This document shows positions 32,534 through 41,443 of a stretch of DNA of 64,000 nucleotides, piece after piece. The notes beneath the pieces are model-generated. The model was not told the DNA's origin. It saw only the letters and a list, made by a program, of their open reading frames with translations, and did no database searches. Positions within the stretch are counted from its first letter, which is position 1, and each line of letters begins with the position of its first letter. Source of the stretch: Streptomyces fradiae (GTDB lineage Bacteria; Actinomycetota; Actinomycetes; Streptomycetales; Streptomycetaceae); NCBI RefSeq assembly GCF_041270065.1, contig NZ_CP065958.1, positions 2,356,001 through 2,420,000 of the forward strand, read 5' to 3'. The translations under genes and the position numbers were made by a program.

Positions 32534-34003
32534 ATGAGCGCCCGCCTCCTGGCCCTGAAGACATCCGACCGGCCCGCCCTGCGGTTCGGCGCCGGCACCC
32601 TGACGTACGAGGAACTGGCGCGCGCCGCCGGCGCCCTGGCCCCGCGGCTGCGTGCCGCCGGCCGGGTCGCCGTGTGGGCCACGCCCACGGCCGAAACCGC
32701 GGTCGGCGTGGTCGCCGCGCTGTTCGCCGGCGTACCGGCCGTCCCGCTGAACCCGCGGATCGGCGAGCGCGAACTCGCGCACATCCTCGGCGACAGCGCA
32801 CCCGGCGCGGTGCTCGCGGCCGCGGGGGACGAGCTGCCGACGGGTCTGGCGGAGCTGCCGCGGATCGACGTGGACGTACGGGCGACCGGGCCGTACGCGG
32901 ACGGCGACACGTACGCCGAGGAGCCGGTCGACCCCGAGACCCCCGCCCTGATCGTCTACACCTCCGGCACCACCGGCCCGCCCAAGGGCGTCCTGCTGTC
33001 CCACCGCGCCATCGCCGCCTCCCTCGACGCGCTGGCGGCCGCATGGGCCTGGACCGAGGACGACGTCCTCGTGCACGGTCTCCCGCTGTTCCACGTCCAT
33101 GGCCTGGTCCTGGGCGTCCTCGGCCCGCTCCGGCGCGGCGGCGAGGTACGGCACCTGGGCGGCTTCTCCGTCGAGGGCGTCGCGAAGGAGCTGGGCGAGG
33201 GCGGCGGCACGATGCTGTTCGGCGTACCGACCATGTACCACCGGATCGCGGAGGCCCTCCCCCACGACCCGGCGCTGGTACGGGCTCTGACGGCCGCCCG
33301 GCTCCTCGTCTCCGGCTCGGCGGCGCTCCCGGTGCACGACCACGAGCGGATCACGGCGGCGACGGGGCGGACCGTCGTCGAGCGTTACGGGATGACCGAG
33401 ACCCTGATGAACACGTCCGTGCCCGTCGGGTCGGGCCCGCGCCCCGGTTCGGTCGGGCTGCCACTCGACGGCGTCGAGCTGCGGCTCGTGGAGGAGGACG
33501 GCTCCGTGCTGCCGGTGGCCGACGGGGAGACGGTCGGCGAGATCCAGGTGCGCGGCCCGAACCTGTTCACCGCGTACCTCAACCGGCCGGACGCGACGGC
33601 GGCGGCCTTCGCGGAGGGCGGCTGGTTCCGCACCGGGGACATGGCGGTACGGGAGCCCGACGGCTACGTCCGGATCGTCGGCCGCAAGGCCACGGACCTC
33701 ATCAAGAGCGGCGGCTACAAGATCGGCGCCGGCGAGATCGAGAACGCGCTCCTCGACCACCCCGGCGTCCGCGAGGCCGCCGTCACCGGCGAACCCGACC
33801 CGGATCTCGGCGAGCGCATCGTCGCCTGGATCGTCCCCACCGACCCCACCGCCCCACCCGCCCCCGGCCCCCTCGCCGACCACGTCGCCACCCTCCTCGC
33901 CCCCCACAAGCGCCCCCGCGAGGTCCGCTACCTGGACGCCCTGCCCCGCAACGACATGGGCAAGATCCTGAAGAAGGCGCTCCGGGAGCCGACCGATGGC
34001 TGA
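32534..34003 (+). CDS. matB: Malonyl-CoA synthetase MatB (AMP-forming acyl-CoA ligase)
   Basis: 489 residues, closely matching the S. coelicolor MatB as I remember it. Motifs: YTSGTTGPPKGVLLS (phosphate loop), GMTETLMNTSV (the MatB-specific A5 region), GWFRTGDMAV, SGGYKIGAGEIENALL, and the catalytic Lys in RNDMGKILKKAL. It makes malonyl- or methylmalonyl-CoA from the free diacid, ATP and CoA, feeding fatty acid and polyketide synthesis. The ATG at 32534 is preferred over a GTG at 32516. It overlaps the carboxyltransferase start by 8 bp, so the two are translationally coupled. Confidence 0.93.
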   Translation: MSARLLALKTSDRPALRFGAGTLTYEELARAAGALAPRLRAAGRVAVWATPTAETAVGVVAALFAGVPAVPLNPRIGERELAHILGDSAPGAVLAAAGDELPTGLAELPRIDVDVRATGPYADGDTYAEEPVDPETPALIVYTSGTTGPPKGVLLSHRAIAASLDALAAAWAWTEDDVLVHGLPLFHVHGLVLGVLGPLRRGGEVRHLGGFSVEGVAKELGEGGGTMLFGVPTMYHRIAEALPHDPALVRALTAARLLVSGSAALPVHDHERITAATGRTVVERYGMTETLMNTSVPVGSGPRPGSVGLPLDGVELRLVEEDGSVLPVADGETVGEIQVRGPNLFTAYLNRPDATAAAFAEGGWFRTGDMAVREPDGYVRIVGRKATDLIKSGGYKIGAGEIENALLDHPGVREAAVTGEPDPDLGERIVAWIVPTDPTAPPAPGPLADHVATLLAPHKRPREVRYLDALPRNDMGKILKKALREPTDG

Positions 34004-35363
34004 GCGCCTCTCCGCCCGCGCGGCGATCGCCCTGGTGACGGACGACTTCACGGAGCTGACGGCGCCGACGCCGCCGCCGGCCGGCGGGGCCGGCGAACCG
34101 GACGCCGGGCAGGCGGCGGACGGGCCCCTCGGCTGGGACGGCTACGGCGCCTCCCGCGCCCGGGCCGCCCGGCGCACCGGTGAGGACGAGTCCGTCGTCT
34201 TCGGCACCGCCACCGTCGGCGGACGCCGTTGCGTGCTCGTCGTCTTCGAGTTCGGGTTCCTCGGGGGGTCGCTCGGGCGGGCGGCCGGGGACCGGTTGGT
34301 GGCGGCCTACGCGGCGGCGGGGGCGAGGAGGGTGCCGCTGGTGTCCCTCGTCGCCACCGGGGGCAGTCGGATGCAGGAGGGGATGATCGCCCTCACCCAG
34401 CTGCAGCGGGTCGCCGCGGCGGCCGTCCGGCTGCGGGCGGCGGGGCTGCCGCATGTCACCGTGCTCCGCGACCCGGCCACCGGCGGGGGCTGGGCCACCG
34501 TCGGGGCCGGGGCGGATGTGGTGCTGGCGCTGCCCTCGGCGCAGGTGGCGTTCGCGGGGTCGCGGGTGCGGCCGGCGGACGCCGACCCGGCCGCGTACAC
34601 GGCGGAGGACCAGCACGCGCACGGCCATGTCGACGCCCTCGTACCGCCGGAGCGGCTGCGCGAGGCCCTCGCGCTGTGGCTGCGGCTGCTGACCCCGGAG
34701 GCCGGGGAGGAGCCCGTGGCCGCTCCCCCACCGCGCGCGCTGCGTGAGCGGGAGCTTCCGGCCACCGGGTGGGAAGCCGTGCGGGCGGCCCGCGCGCCGG
34801 AGCGGCCGCGGGCCGGGGCGTACCTCGACGCGTACTTCGACGTGCGGGCCGCGATCAGCGGCGACCGGGCCGGCGGGGTTGACCCGACGGTGGAGTGCGG
34901 GTTCGGGGTCCACGAGGGGCGGGCAGTGGCGTACGCGGCGCAGCTGGGCGGGGCGACCCGGCCGGCCGGGTTCCGTACGGTGGCGCGGCTCGCCCGGCTC
35001 GCGGACCGGCTCGGCATTCCGGTCCTGACCCTGATCGACACGCCGGGCGCGGCCAACGACGCCGCGGCGGAGCGGGCGGGGGCCGGGCCGGCCATCGCGG
35101 AGGCGTTCACGGCGATCGCCGAGGCCCGTACGCCGGTGACCTCGCTGCTCGTCGGCGAGGGCGGCTCGGGCGGGGCGCTCGCGCTCGCCGCGCCCGGCAA
35201 CACCTGGGTCACACCGGACGGCTACTTCTCGGTGATCGCTCCCGAGCTCGCCGCGCAGATCCTCAAGCGCCCGCCGGAACAGGTGCCGGCCACCGCCGAC
35301 CAGCTGCGGCTCCGCCCGCAGGACCTGGTGGCGCTCGGGGTGGTACGCGGCATCGTCGGCTAG
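33996..35363 (+). CDS. Acyl-CoA carboxylase carboxyltransferase, fused beta-alpha type
   Basis: 455 residues from ATG at 33996, which overlaps the matB stop. The two crotonase-like halves of a carboxyltransferase are fused. The N-half has LVSLVATGGSRMQEGMIALT (AccD-like). The C-half has PVLTLIDTPGAANDAAAERA, then LLVGEGGSGGALALA (AccA-like). The Cys4 zinc finger of bacterial AccD is missing. It should transfer carboxyl from biotin to acetyl- or another acyl-CoA, but no biotin carboxylase or carrier is nearby. Coupling to MatB suggests the pair balances malonyl-CoA. Confidence 0.87.
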   Translation: MAERLSARAAIALVTDDFTELTAPTPPPAGGAGEPDAGQAADGPLGWDGYGASRARAARRTGEDESVVFGTATVGGRRCVLVVFEFGFLGGSLGRAAGDRLVAAYAAAGARRVPLVSLVATGGSRMQEGMIALTQLQRVAAAAVRLRAAGLPHVTVLRDPATGGGWATVGAGADVVLALPSAQVAFAGSRVRPADADPAAYTAEDQHAHGHVDALVPPERLREALALWLRLLTPEAGEEPVAAPPPRALRERELPATGWEAVRAARAPERPRAGAYLDAYFDVRAAISGDRAGGVDPTVECGFGVHEGRAVAYAAQLGGATRPAGFRTVARLARLADRLGIPVLTLIDTPGAANDAAAERAGAGPAIAEAFTAIAEARTPVTSLLVGEGGSGGALALAAPGNTWVTPDGYFSVIAPELAAQILKRPPEQVPATADQLRLRPQDLVALGVVRGIVG

Positions 35364-35392
35364 GCGGTGTGCGGGGTCCCCCAGGCGCGGGA

Positions 35393-35419
35393 AAGGCCCC
35401 CTCGGTCCGAGGGGGCCTT
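35393..35419. terminator. Bidirectional terminator after the carboxyltransferase gene
   Basis: A perfect 13-bp stem (35393-35405 with 35407-35419) around a single base, AAGGCCCCC on one side and GGGGGCCTT on the other. The convergent small peptide gene ends 24 bp away. Confidence 0.85.
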
Positions 35420-35442
35420 CGCCGTGACGACAGCAGGGAGGC

Positions 35443-35616
35443 TCAGGCGCCGTCGCCGCCACACATGCTGAAGTCGCCGCAGACGACGACCGTGTGGTCC
35501 ACCATGGTCACGCTGTTGCCGTCGGAGTCGTCCTCGTAGCCGTGGGCGAGGGCCGTGCCCGAGCCGGTGAGGACGACGGCGGCGGCCAGGGCGGCCGTGG
35601 CGAGGAACTTGCGCAT
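35443..35616 (-). CDS. Small secreted cysteine-containing peptide
   Basis: 57 residues from an ATG with a perfect GGAGGTAA six bases upstream. A typical signal peptide (MRKFLATAALAAAVVLTGSG then TALA) should be cut before HGYEDDSDG, leaving about 33 residues. The mature part is acidic and ends VVVCGDFSMCGGDGA, so its two cysteines could form a CxxxxxC disulfide loop. I do not recognise a family. It lies downstream of and parallel to the giant subtilase gene (116-bp gap), and could be a substrate, inhibitor or unrelated surface peptide. Confidence 0.75.
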   Translation of the reverse strand: MRKFLATAALAAAVVLTGSGTALAHGYEDDSDGNSVTMVDHTVVVCGDFSMCGGDGA

Positions 35617-35732
35617 GAAATTACCTCCTGATGAGCCGGGTTGCTCAGACCGGAGCCTGACCTGGGCATAGACCGACGGCAAGGACACGCGCCCGGACCC
35701 GCCCCGGGACGACCCGTTCGGGGGGCGCGCGA

Positions 35733-38700
35733 CTACTTCGCGCCCACCGCCCGGATGATCTCCTGGACGACGCTGCCGCCCCGGTCGTCGCTCGCGCGGG
35801 CCCGCAGCGAGACGGAGCCGGCGCCGGCCGGGACGCGCAGCTCGCCGCGGCCCTGCGCGTTCAGCGCCGCCTTGGTCCAGGTCGCGCCCTCGTCGTAGGA
35901 GACCTCCAGGGTGGCGGCGCCGATGGTGCCGGTGCCGGCCGCGCCCTGCACGTACTCGGTGAAGATCCGTACGGGCACCTTCGACCCGGCACGCACATCG
36001 CCGGCGAGGTCGGTGTCGAGGTCGAAGCCGAGGTTGATCAGCGGCAGGTAGGTGTACCGGTCGGCCGGCGTCTCGGCGGAGCGGAAGGTCCACTCGCTGT
36101 GGCCCTTGGTGCCGAGCCGCCAACGCTCGCGGTCGAGCGCGGTGTCGGTGACGACCCTGTACGTGGCCTCCTCGGCCGGCGCGTCCCAGGCGTAGGCGCC
36201 GGAGCTCTGCTTGCGGTCGACGCGGACGCCGTTCACGTACACCTCGGTGTACTGGGTCATCGTCGGGTCGCTCCACACATTGCCGAAGCCGGTGTGGTCG
36301 GCGCCGGAGTCGCCCCAGCCGGGGGTGTTGAACTGGAGGTTGTTGCCGGCTCGCTGCTGTCCCCAGCCGAGGCCGGTGCCGAGCCAGGGGTGCCAGACCG
36401 GCTCGAACCAGTCCTTCGCCTGCTCACTGCCGCCGCGGTAGACCGACAGGCCGCCGCGCTGCTCCAGGGACTCGCCGAGGTCGACGGACTCGTGCCACTG
36501 CTGGCCGGGGCCGGTGGAGACGTACTCGGTGCGCTCGGCCGGGAAGGCGATCCACTCCTTGAAGCCGATGCCGATCGGGTAGGCGCCGGTGATCGAGTAG
36601 CGGAACTCGCCGCCGAGCTCCTTCTTCGCGGTCGGCATGCGGTACGTCGCGTCGACGGTCGCGAGGTCGCGGGCGCCGGGCCGGTAGACCAGGTCGGTGC
36701 CGATGGCGCCCGGGTGGCCCTCGGAGAGGTCGTACGTGAAGGGGGTGAAGCGGGTGCCGGTCAGGTCGAGGCGGCTGCCGCGGGCGGCGGCGGTCGCGAT
36801 CCGGCCGGCGTCGGCGGCGTTCACGGTGGCGACGGGCAGCTTGCGGTCCTGGTAGTCGGCGGTGCCGAACCAGGACATCAGCCGGCCGGGCTGGTCGTCG
36901 GTGACCAGCAGCAGCTCGGCGCCGGCGTCCTCGGCGGTCTGGGCGAGCTGCGCGGTGTCGGCGCCGGCGGTGCGGCGGACGAGCACGGCCTTGCCGGAGA
37001 CGTCCTTGCCCGCGTACTCGGCGGCGGTGCCGGTGCCCGCGTCGACGACGGGAAGCCGGTGGCGGCCTTCGAGGACGCCGCTGCCGCCCTGCGGGGTGAG
37101 CTCGCCGATCCGGTCGCCGCCGCCCGCGGTGCCTTCCAGCATCGGCTTCCCGAGCCGCCACACCGTGCGGTACTCGAAGCTGCCGGTGGCGGGCTTCTCA
37201 GTGGGCGCGGCGAAGACCGAGTCGTACTTCGGCGGGACCTGCACGGCCCCGCCGTACGAGGCGCCGTTCGCCTTGCGGTCGAACTCCATCAGGAGCTGCC
37301 GGGTCTCGGTGCGCCGGTCGACTTCGGCGCGGATCTCGCGCAGCCGCCGCCCGTCGAGGGTGATCTCGCGGTCCCGGTCGAGGACGATCTCGGGCGCGGT
37401 GAGGAAGCCGAGGCCGAGGGAGTCCTCGCCGTGCGAGCCGCGCACGTCGAGGAAGGTGTCGACGGTGTACGTGCCGGGCTTCAGGCGCAGTTGGAGGGTG
37501 CCGGACTCGCCGACCGCGGCCGGGAACGGGTCCACGCCCGCGGTCAACTGCTGCACGCCGAGATGGGCGGCGGTGGCGGCTCCGTCACGGTCCTTGACGT
37601 GGACGGTGAGGGTGTAGCGCTCCTCCTCCTTCACCAGGCCGAGCGCGGTGTGCGCGACGACCGATCCGGCGGACGTCGCGGTGATCCGGCCGGAGTTGGT
37701 GCCGACCGGCGCCTTGGTGCCGTCGCCGGTGACGATGGTGCTCGCGGTGCCGTGCGCGGGGACGGTGAGGGTGCTGTCGGCGAGGGTCGCGCTGCCGGCC
37801 GGCATGCCCTCGACGGCGAGGTTCAACTCGACGGGCGAGTCGGAGGAGTTGGCGTACGTGACGGTCTTGGCGACCGGCTTGTTCGCCTCGTACGGCCAGG
37901 CGAGGAAGCCCAGGTCGGCGGAGCCGGTGGCGGTCACATCGGCGTTGATCGCGGCGGCCACGTCGACCCGGCCCGCGCCGAGGTCGTAGGCGGAGTCGGC
38001 CAGCGTCTTGGAGCTGGACATCAGGGCGTCCTTGAGCCGGGCGCCAGTCCAGTCGGGGTGCTTCTCGGCGAGCAGCGCGGCGACGCCGGCGACGTGCGGG
38101 GTCGCCATCGACGTACCGCTCATCGAGGTGTAGAGGCCGCTGCCGGGGAGGAGTTGGGAGCGGGCGGCGAGGATGCCGACGCCGGGGGCGGACACATCGG
38201 GCTTGAGCGCCTGGTCGCCGAAGCGCGGGCCCTTGCTGGTGAAGTACGCGGCCTGGTCGGCCGGGTCGACGGCGCCGACGGTCAGCGCGGAGTCGGCGGC
38301 GCCGGGCGAGCCGATGGAGCCGGGGGCGCCGGTGTTGCCGGCGGCGATGACGAAGAGCGCGCCGGTCTCGGCGGAGAGGGTGTTCACGGCCTGGGCCATC
38401 GGGTCGGTGCCGTCGCTGGGCTCCTGCGATCCGAGACTCATCGACACGACCTTGGCGTCGATGTCGCGGGCGGCCCACTCCATGCCGGCGATGATCTGCG
38501 ACTCGGAGCCGGAGCCCTCGTCGCTGAGCACCTTGCCGACGGCGAGGGTGGCGCCGGGCGCGACGCCCTGCTCCTGGCCGGCCGAACCGGCGCCGCTGCC
38601 GCCGACGGTGGAGGTGACATGGGTGCCGTGGCCGTTGCGGTCGGCGACCTCCTGGCCCGCGATGAAGGACTTCGTCTCGGTGACCCGGCCGGTCAGGTCG

Positions 38701-39437
38701 GGGTGTCCGGCGTCCACGCCGGTGTCGAGGACGGCGACCTTGACGCCCTTGCCGGTGAGTCCGGCGGCCCAGGCCTCGGGGCTGCCGATCTGGGCGTTGG
38801 ACTCGGCCATCGCGGCCTTCACACGGGCGTCGAGCCACACCTTGGTGGCGCCGGCGGACCGGGCCGTCCGCCGGGTGCTCTCGGTACGGGTGAACTCGCG
38901 CCAGAAGGCCTCGGGTTCCGTGGCGGTGACGGCGGCGCCGCCGATGCTGGGCAGCGCGCGGACGGTCTCGGTGCCGCGCGGGGCCTGCTCGGCCGCCGCG
39001 CGTGTGCCCTTTCCGTGGGTGACGATCAGCGGCAGGTCGCCGGTGATGCCCTGCTCGACGAGTCCGGTGACGTCGAAGAGGCGGCGGTCGAGGACACCGG
39101 CCGCCAGATAGGGGCGGGCCTCGTCGGGTATGACGGTGACCCTGCCGTTCGCGGTCTCGGTGCGGACCGCTCCGGTGGCGCCCTTGGCCCGGTCGACGGT
39201 GACGGTCTGCCGGCCGCCGCCCAGGTCGGTGAGAGTGACCCGGTCACCCGTGACGAGGGTGACGGTGGTGCCCGCCGAGCCGGCGGCCTGACCGGCGGCG
39301 CCGGCCCCGGCCCCGGCCGCGCCGCGCGCGAACGTGGCGGGGACCGTCGCGGCCGAGGTCTGTCCGGCGGACAGCAGCACCAGGGAGAGCCCCGCGGCGA
39401 GCAGGGCGGCCCTTCCTCCTGCGGAAGGTCTGATCAC
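35733..39437 (-). CDS. Large secreted subtilisin-like serine protease (S8)
   Basis: 1,234 residues from GTG at 39437. A signal peptide (RAALLAAGLSLVLLSAGQT) and propeptide lead into the S8 domain. Its triad is Asp in VAVLDTGVDAGHPDL, His in NGHGTHVTS and Ser in SGTSMATPHVAG. A long C-terminal part follows: beta domains, a PA-like insert (DVSGKAVLVRRTAG) and Ig-like modules ending EIIRAVGAK. It matches the order matB-carboxyltransferase-subtilase seen in S. coelicolor (SCO2444-2446, from memory). Its leader forms a 12-bp hairpin that includes the ribosome binding site. Confidence 0.94.
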   Translation of the reverse strand: MIRPSAGGRAALLAAGLSLVLLSAGQTSAATVPATFARGAAGAGAGAAGQAAGSAGTTVTLVTGDRVTLTDLGGGRQTVTVDRAKGATGAVRTETANGRVTVIPDEARPYLAAGVLDRRLFDVTGLVEQGITGDLPLIVTHGKGTRAAAEQAPRGTETVRALPSIGGAAVTATEPEAFWREFTRTESTRRTARSAGATKVWLDARVKAAMAESNAQIGSPEAWAAGLTGKGVKVAVLDTGVDAGHPDLTGRVTETKSFIAGQEVADRNGHGTHVTSTVGGSGAGSAGQEQGVAPGATLAVGKVLSDEGSGSESQIIAGMEWAARDIDAKVVSMSLGSQEPSDGTDPMAQAVNTLSAETGALFVIAAGNTGAPGSIGSPGAADSALTVGAVDPADQAAYFTSKGPRFGDQALKPDVSAPGVGILAARSQLLPGSGLYTSMSGTSMATPHVAGVAALLAEKHPDWTGARLKDALMSSSKTLADSAYDLGAGRVDVAAAINADVTATGSADLGFLAWPYEANKPVAKTVTYANSSDSPVELNLAVEGMPAGSATLADSTLTVPAHGTASTIVTGDGTKAPVGTNSGRITATSAGSVVAHTALGLVKEEERYTLTVHVKDRDGAATAAHLGVQQLTAGVDPFPAAVGESGTLQLRLKPGTYTVDTFLDVRGSHGEDSLGLGFLTAPEIVLDRDREITLDGRRLREIRAEVDRRTETRQLLMEFDRKANGASYGGAVQVPPKYDSVFAAPTEKPATGSFEYRTVWRLGKPMLEGTAGGGDRIGELTPQGGSGVLEGRHRLPVVDAGTGTAAEYAGKDVSGKAVLVRRTAGADTAQLAQTAEDAGAELLLVTDDQPGRLMSWFGTADYQDRKLPVATVNAADAGRIATAAARGSRLDLTGTRFTPFTYDLSEGHPGAIGTDLVYRPGARDLATVDATYRMPTAKKELGGEFRYSITGAYPIGIGFKEWIAFPAERTEYVSTGPGQQWHESVDLGESLEQRGGLSVYRGGSEQAKDWFEPVWHPWLGTGLGWGQQRAGNNLQFNTPGWGDSGADHTGFGNVWSDPTMTQYTEVYVNGVRVDRKQSSGAYAWDAPAEEATYRVVTDTALDRERWRLGTKGHSEWTFRSAETPADRYTYLPLINLGFDLDTDLAGDVRAGSKVPVRIFTEYVQGAAGTGTIGAATLEVSYDEGATWTKAALNAQGRGELRVPAGAGSVSLRARASDDRGGSVVQEIIRAVGAK

Positions 39438-39442
39438 GACAC

Positions 39443-39492
39443 ACTCCTCGCGACACCCGGGGGAAGGATGGGTTCCGGGCGTCGCGAGGAGT
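39443..39492 (-). promoter_or_regulatory. Leader hairpin covering the subtilase ribosome binding site
   Basis: ACTCCTCGCGAC at 39443-39454 is matched by a perfect inverted copy at 39481-39492, with a 26-base loop. On the minus-strand mRNA the downstream arm contains GAGGAG, the Shine-Dalgarno sequence 6 bases before the GTG at 39437. Folding would hide it, so translation may need the helix to be opened. Confidence 0.55.
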
Positions 39493-39614
39493 CTGATCCG
39501 TGGGGCGGGAGTTGACCCCCGGCGTACCTGGCGGACATGTGCCGTGGCGGCCAACCGCCAGTTCGGGGCGAGGGGTTGCGGGAATGCTAGGTCGTGGGCA
39601 TCACGGACCGGGCG

Positions 39615-40880
39615 TTACGGGACCGGGTGCTGGGCGTCGTAACGGCGGAAGCCCTTGCCGTACAGCGCGAGCAGTCCGATGGCGAGGACGCAGGCGAGGC
39701 CTCCGCCGGTGACGGCGACCGCCGGGGAGCTGAGGTCGGCGACCGATCCGGCCAGGAAGTCGCCGAGCCGGGGCCCGCCCGCGACGACCACGATGAACAC
39801 GCCCTGCAGCCGGCCGCGCATCTCGTCCGGGGCGGCGACCTGGAGCATCGTGTTCCGGAAGATCATCGAGACGGTGTCGGAGTAGCCGGCGACGGCGAGC
39901 AGGAGGAGGCCGAGCCAGAGGTTCCGGGTGAGGCCGAAGAGGGCGATGGCGGTGCCCCAGGACGCCACCGAGAGCAGGATCGCCTGCCCGTGGTGCCGGA
40001 TCCGGCCCTGCCAGCCGGAGAGCACCCCGCCGAGCAGCGCGCCGAACGCCGGTGCGGCGACGAGCAGTCCGGTGGTCTTGGCGTCCCCGCCGTACCAGAG
40101 CACGGCGATGGCCGGGAACAGCGCCCGGGGGTGGGCGAGGATCATCGCGCAGAAGTCCGAGAAGAAGGTCATGCGCAGGTTGGGGCGGGTGGCGAGGAAG
40201 CGCAGTCCGTCGAGGACGGAGGCCCGCTTGGTACTGGAACCCTCGGCGCGCTCGGGCAGCATCGAGGGCAGCCGCCACATCGCGTAGAGGGAGGCGGAGA
40301 AGGCGACGGCGTCGATGAGGTACGCGGCCTGGTAGCCGGCCAGGCCGACCACGACGCCGCCGAGGCTGGGCCCGACGAGGGTGCCGAAGGTGGTGGTCAT
40401 GGCGTTGAGCGCGTTGGCGGCGCGCAGCTGCTCGGCCGGCAGCAGGCGGGGGATCATCGAGCTGCGGGCGGGCGCGTTGAGCGCGGCGCAGACGGCCTGG
40501 AGGGCGACGATCCCGTACAGGAACCAGACCCGGTGGAAGCCGGCGAAGGCGGCGACGCAGAGGGCGACGGACAGCGCGGCGAGTCCGGTGGAGCTGGCGA
40601 GGCCGAGCTTGCGGCGGTCGACGGTGTCGGCGATGGCTCCGCCGTACAGCCCGAAGACGACCAGCGGGACGAGGGTGAAGAGGCCGACCAGGCCGACCGC
40701 GAAGGTCGACCGGGTGATGTCGTAGACCTGAAGGGAGATGGCGAGGGTCGTCATGCCCTGGCCGACCCAGGTGACCGAGTTGCCGAACCAGATCCGGCGG
40801 TAGTCGGCGGAGGTACGGAGCGGGGTCAGGTCGGCGAAGAGCCTGCGTTCCTCGGGCTCGGCCGTCTGGGTGGCGCTCAC
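39615..40880 (-). CDS. MFS transporter (enterobactin-exporter-like)
   Basis: 421 residues with about 12 helices. It has RRIWFGNSVTWVGQGMTTLA at the start and the MFS motif between helices 2 and 3 (GGAIADTVDRRKL). The MFS_3/EntS-like pattern MIPRLLPAEQLRAANALNAM is clear. Efflux of a natural product or siderophore is the family role. Its ATG overlaps the end of the acetyltransferase gene by four bases (ATGA), so the two are coupled. Confidence 0.87.
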   Translation of the reverse strand: MSATQTAEPEERRLFADLTPLRTSADYRRIWFGNSVTWVGQGMTTLAISLQVYDITRSTFAVGLVGLFTLVPLVVFGLYGGAIADTVDRRKLGLASSTGLAALSVALCVAAFAGFHRVWFLYGIVALQAVCAALNAPARSSMIPRLLPAEQLRAANALNAMTTTFGTLVGPSLGGVVVGLAGYQAAYLIDAVAFSASLYAMWRLPSMLPERAEGSSTKRASVLDGLRFLATRPNLRMTFFSDFCAMILAHPRALFPAIAVLWYGGDAKTTGLLVAAPAFGALLGGVLSGWQGRIRHHGQAILLSVASWGTAIALFGLTRNLWLGLLLLAVAGYSDTVSMIFRNTMLQVAAPDEMRGRLQGVFIVVVAGGPRLGDFLAGSVADLSSPAVAVTGGGLACVLAIGLLALYGKGFRRYDAQHPVP

Positions 40881-41377
40881 GCGGCGTCGGCCGGGCGCTC
40901 GTCGGTGAGGTCCCAGTGCAGCTCGGGGCGGGCCCAGTGGATCTGCCCGGCGGGCGGGACGGTGCCGGTGCGGCGGGCGCCGGTGCGCAGGTAGAACTCC
41001 TCGGCGGGCGGGTGGGAGACGACCCGTATGGAATCGAGTCCGGCGGCCCGGCCCTCGGCGAGCATGTGGGCGATGAGCTGGCGGCCGATGCCGAGGCCCT
41101 GGGCGTCGTCGGCGACGAAGGCGAGGTCGAGCTCGGCCTCGTCGAGGAGGAGGGCGTAGAAGCCGAGGACCAGGCCGTCCGCGTCGACGGCGACGTGGAC
41201 GGGGTGGTGCTCGATGTACGCGGCGCCGACCTGGTAGCCGTCGACCATGGACGCGTACGCGCCACTGTAGGCGCCGGAGCGGCGGACGAGCCGGGTGAGC
41301 CGCTTGGCGTCGGCGGCGGTGGCGCGGCGCAGGGTGATGTCACGCGGGGGTGTGGGCGAGGACGAGGGCAAGGGCAT
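40877..41377 (-). CDS. GNAT-family N-acetyltransferase
   Basis: 166 residues. Acetyl-CoA motif: DLAFVADDAQGLGIGRQLIA (R/Q-x-x-G-x-G/A variant, QGLGIG). C-terminal FYLRTGARRTGTVP is also typical. Coupled by a four-base overlap to the MFS exporter; modification plus export of one compound is a plausible joint role (inference). A direct repeat GACATCGCCCT (41395-41405 and 41435-41445) lies just upstream. Confidence 0.87.
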   Translation of the reverse strand: MPLPSSSPTPPRDITLRRATAADAKRLTRLVRRSGAYSGAYASMVDGYQVGAAYIEHHPVHVAVDADGLVLGFYALLLDEAELDLAFVADDAQGLGIGRQLIAHMLAEGRAAGLDSIRVVSHPPAEEFYLRTGARRTGTVPPAGQIHWARPELHWDLTDERPADAA

Positions 41378-41443
41378 GGACGCAGTCTAGGACTGACATC
41401 GCCCTCGGATCCTTACATTTGGATGTCGGACACAGACATCGCC

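Noticed and set aside
36099..39515. Plus-strand 1,138-residue reading frame
   Set aside because: Antisense shadow of the subtilase; no recognisable motif.
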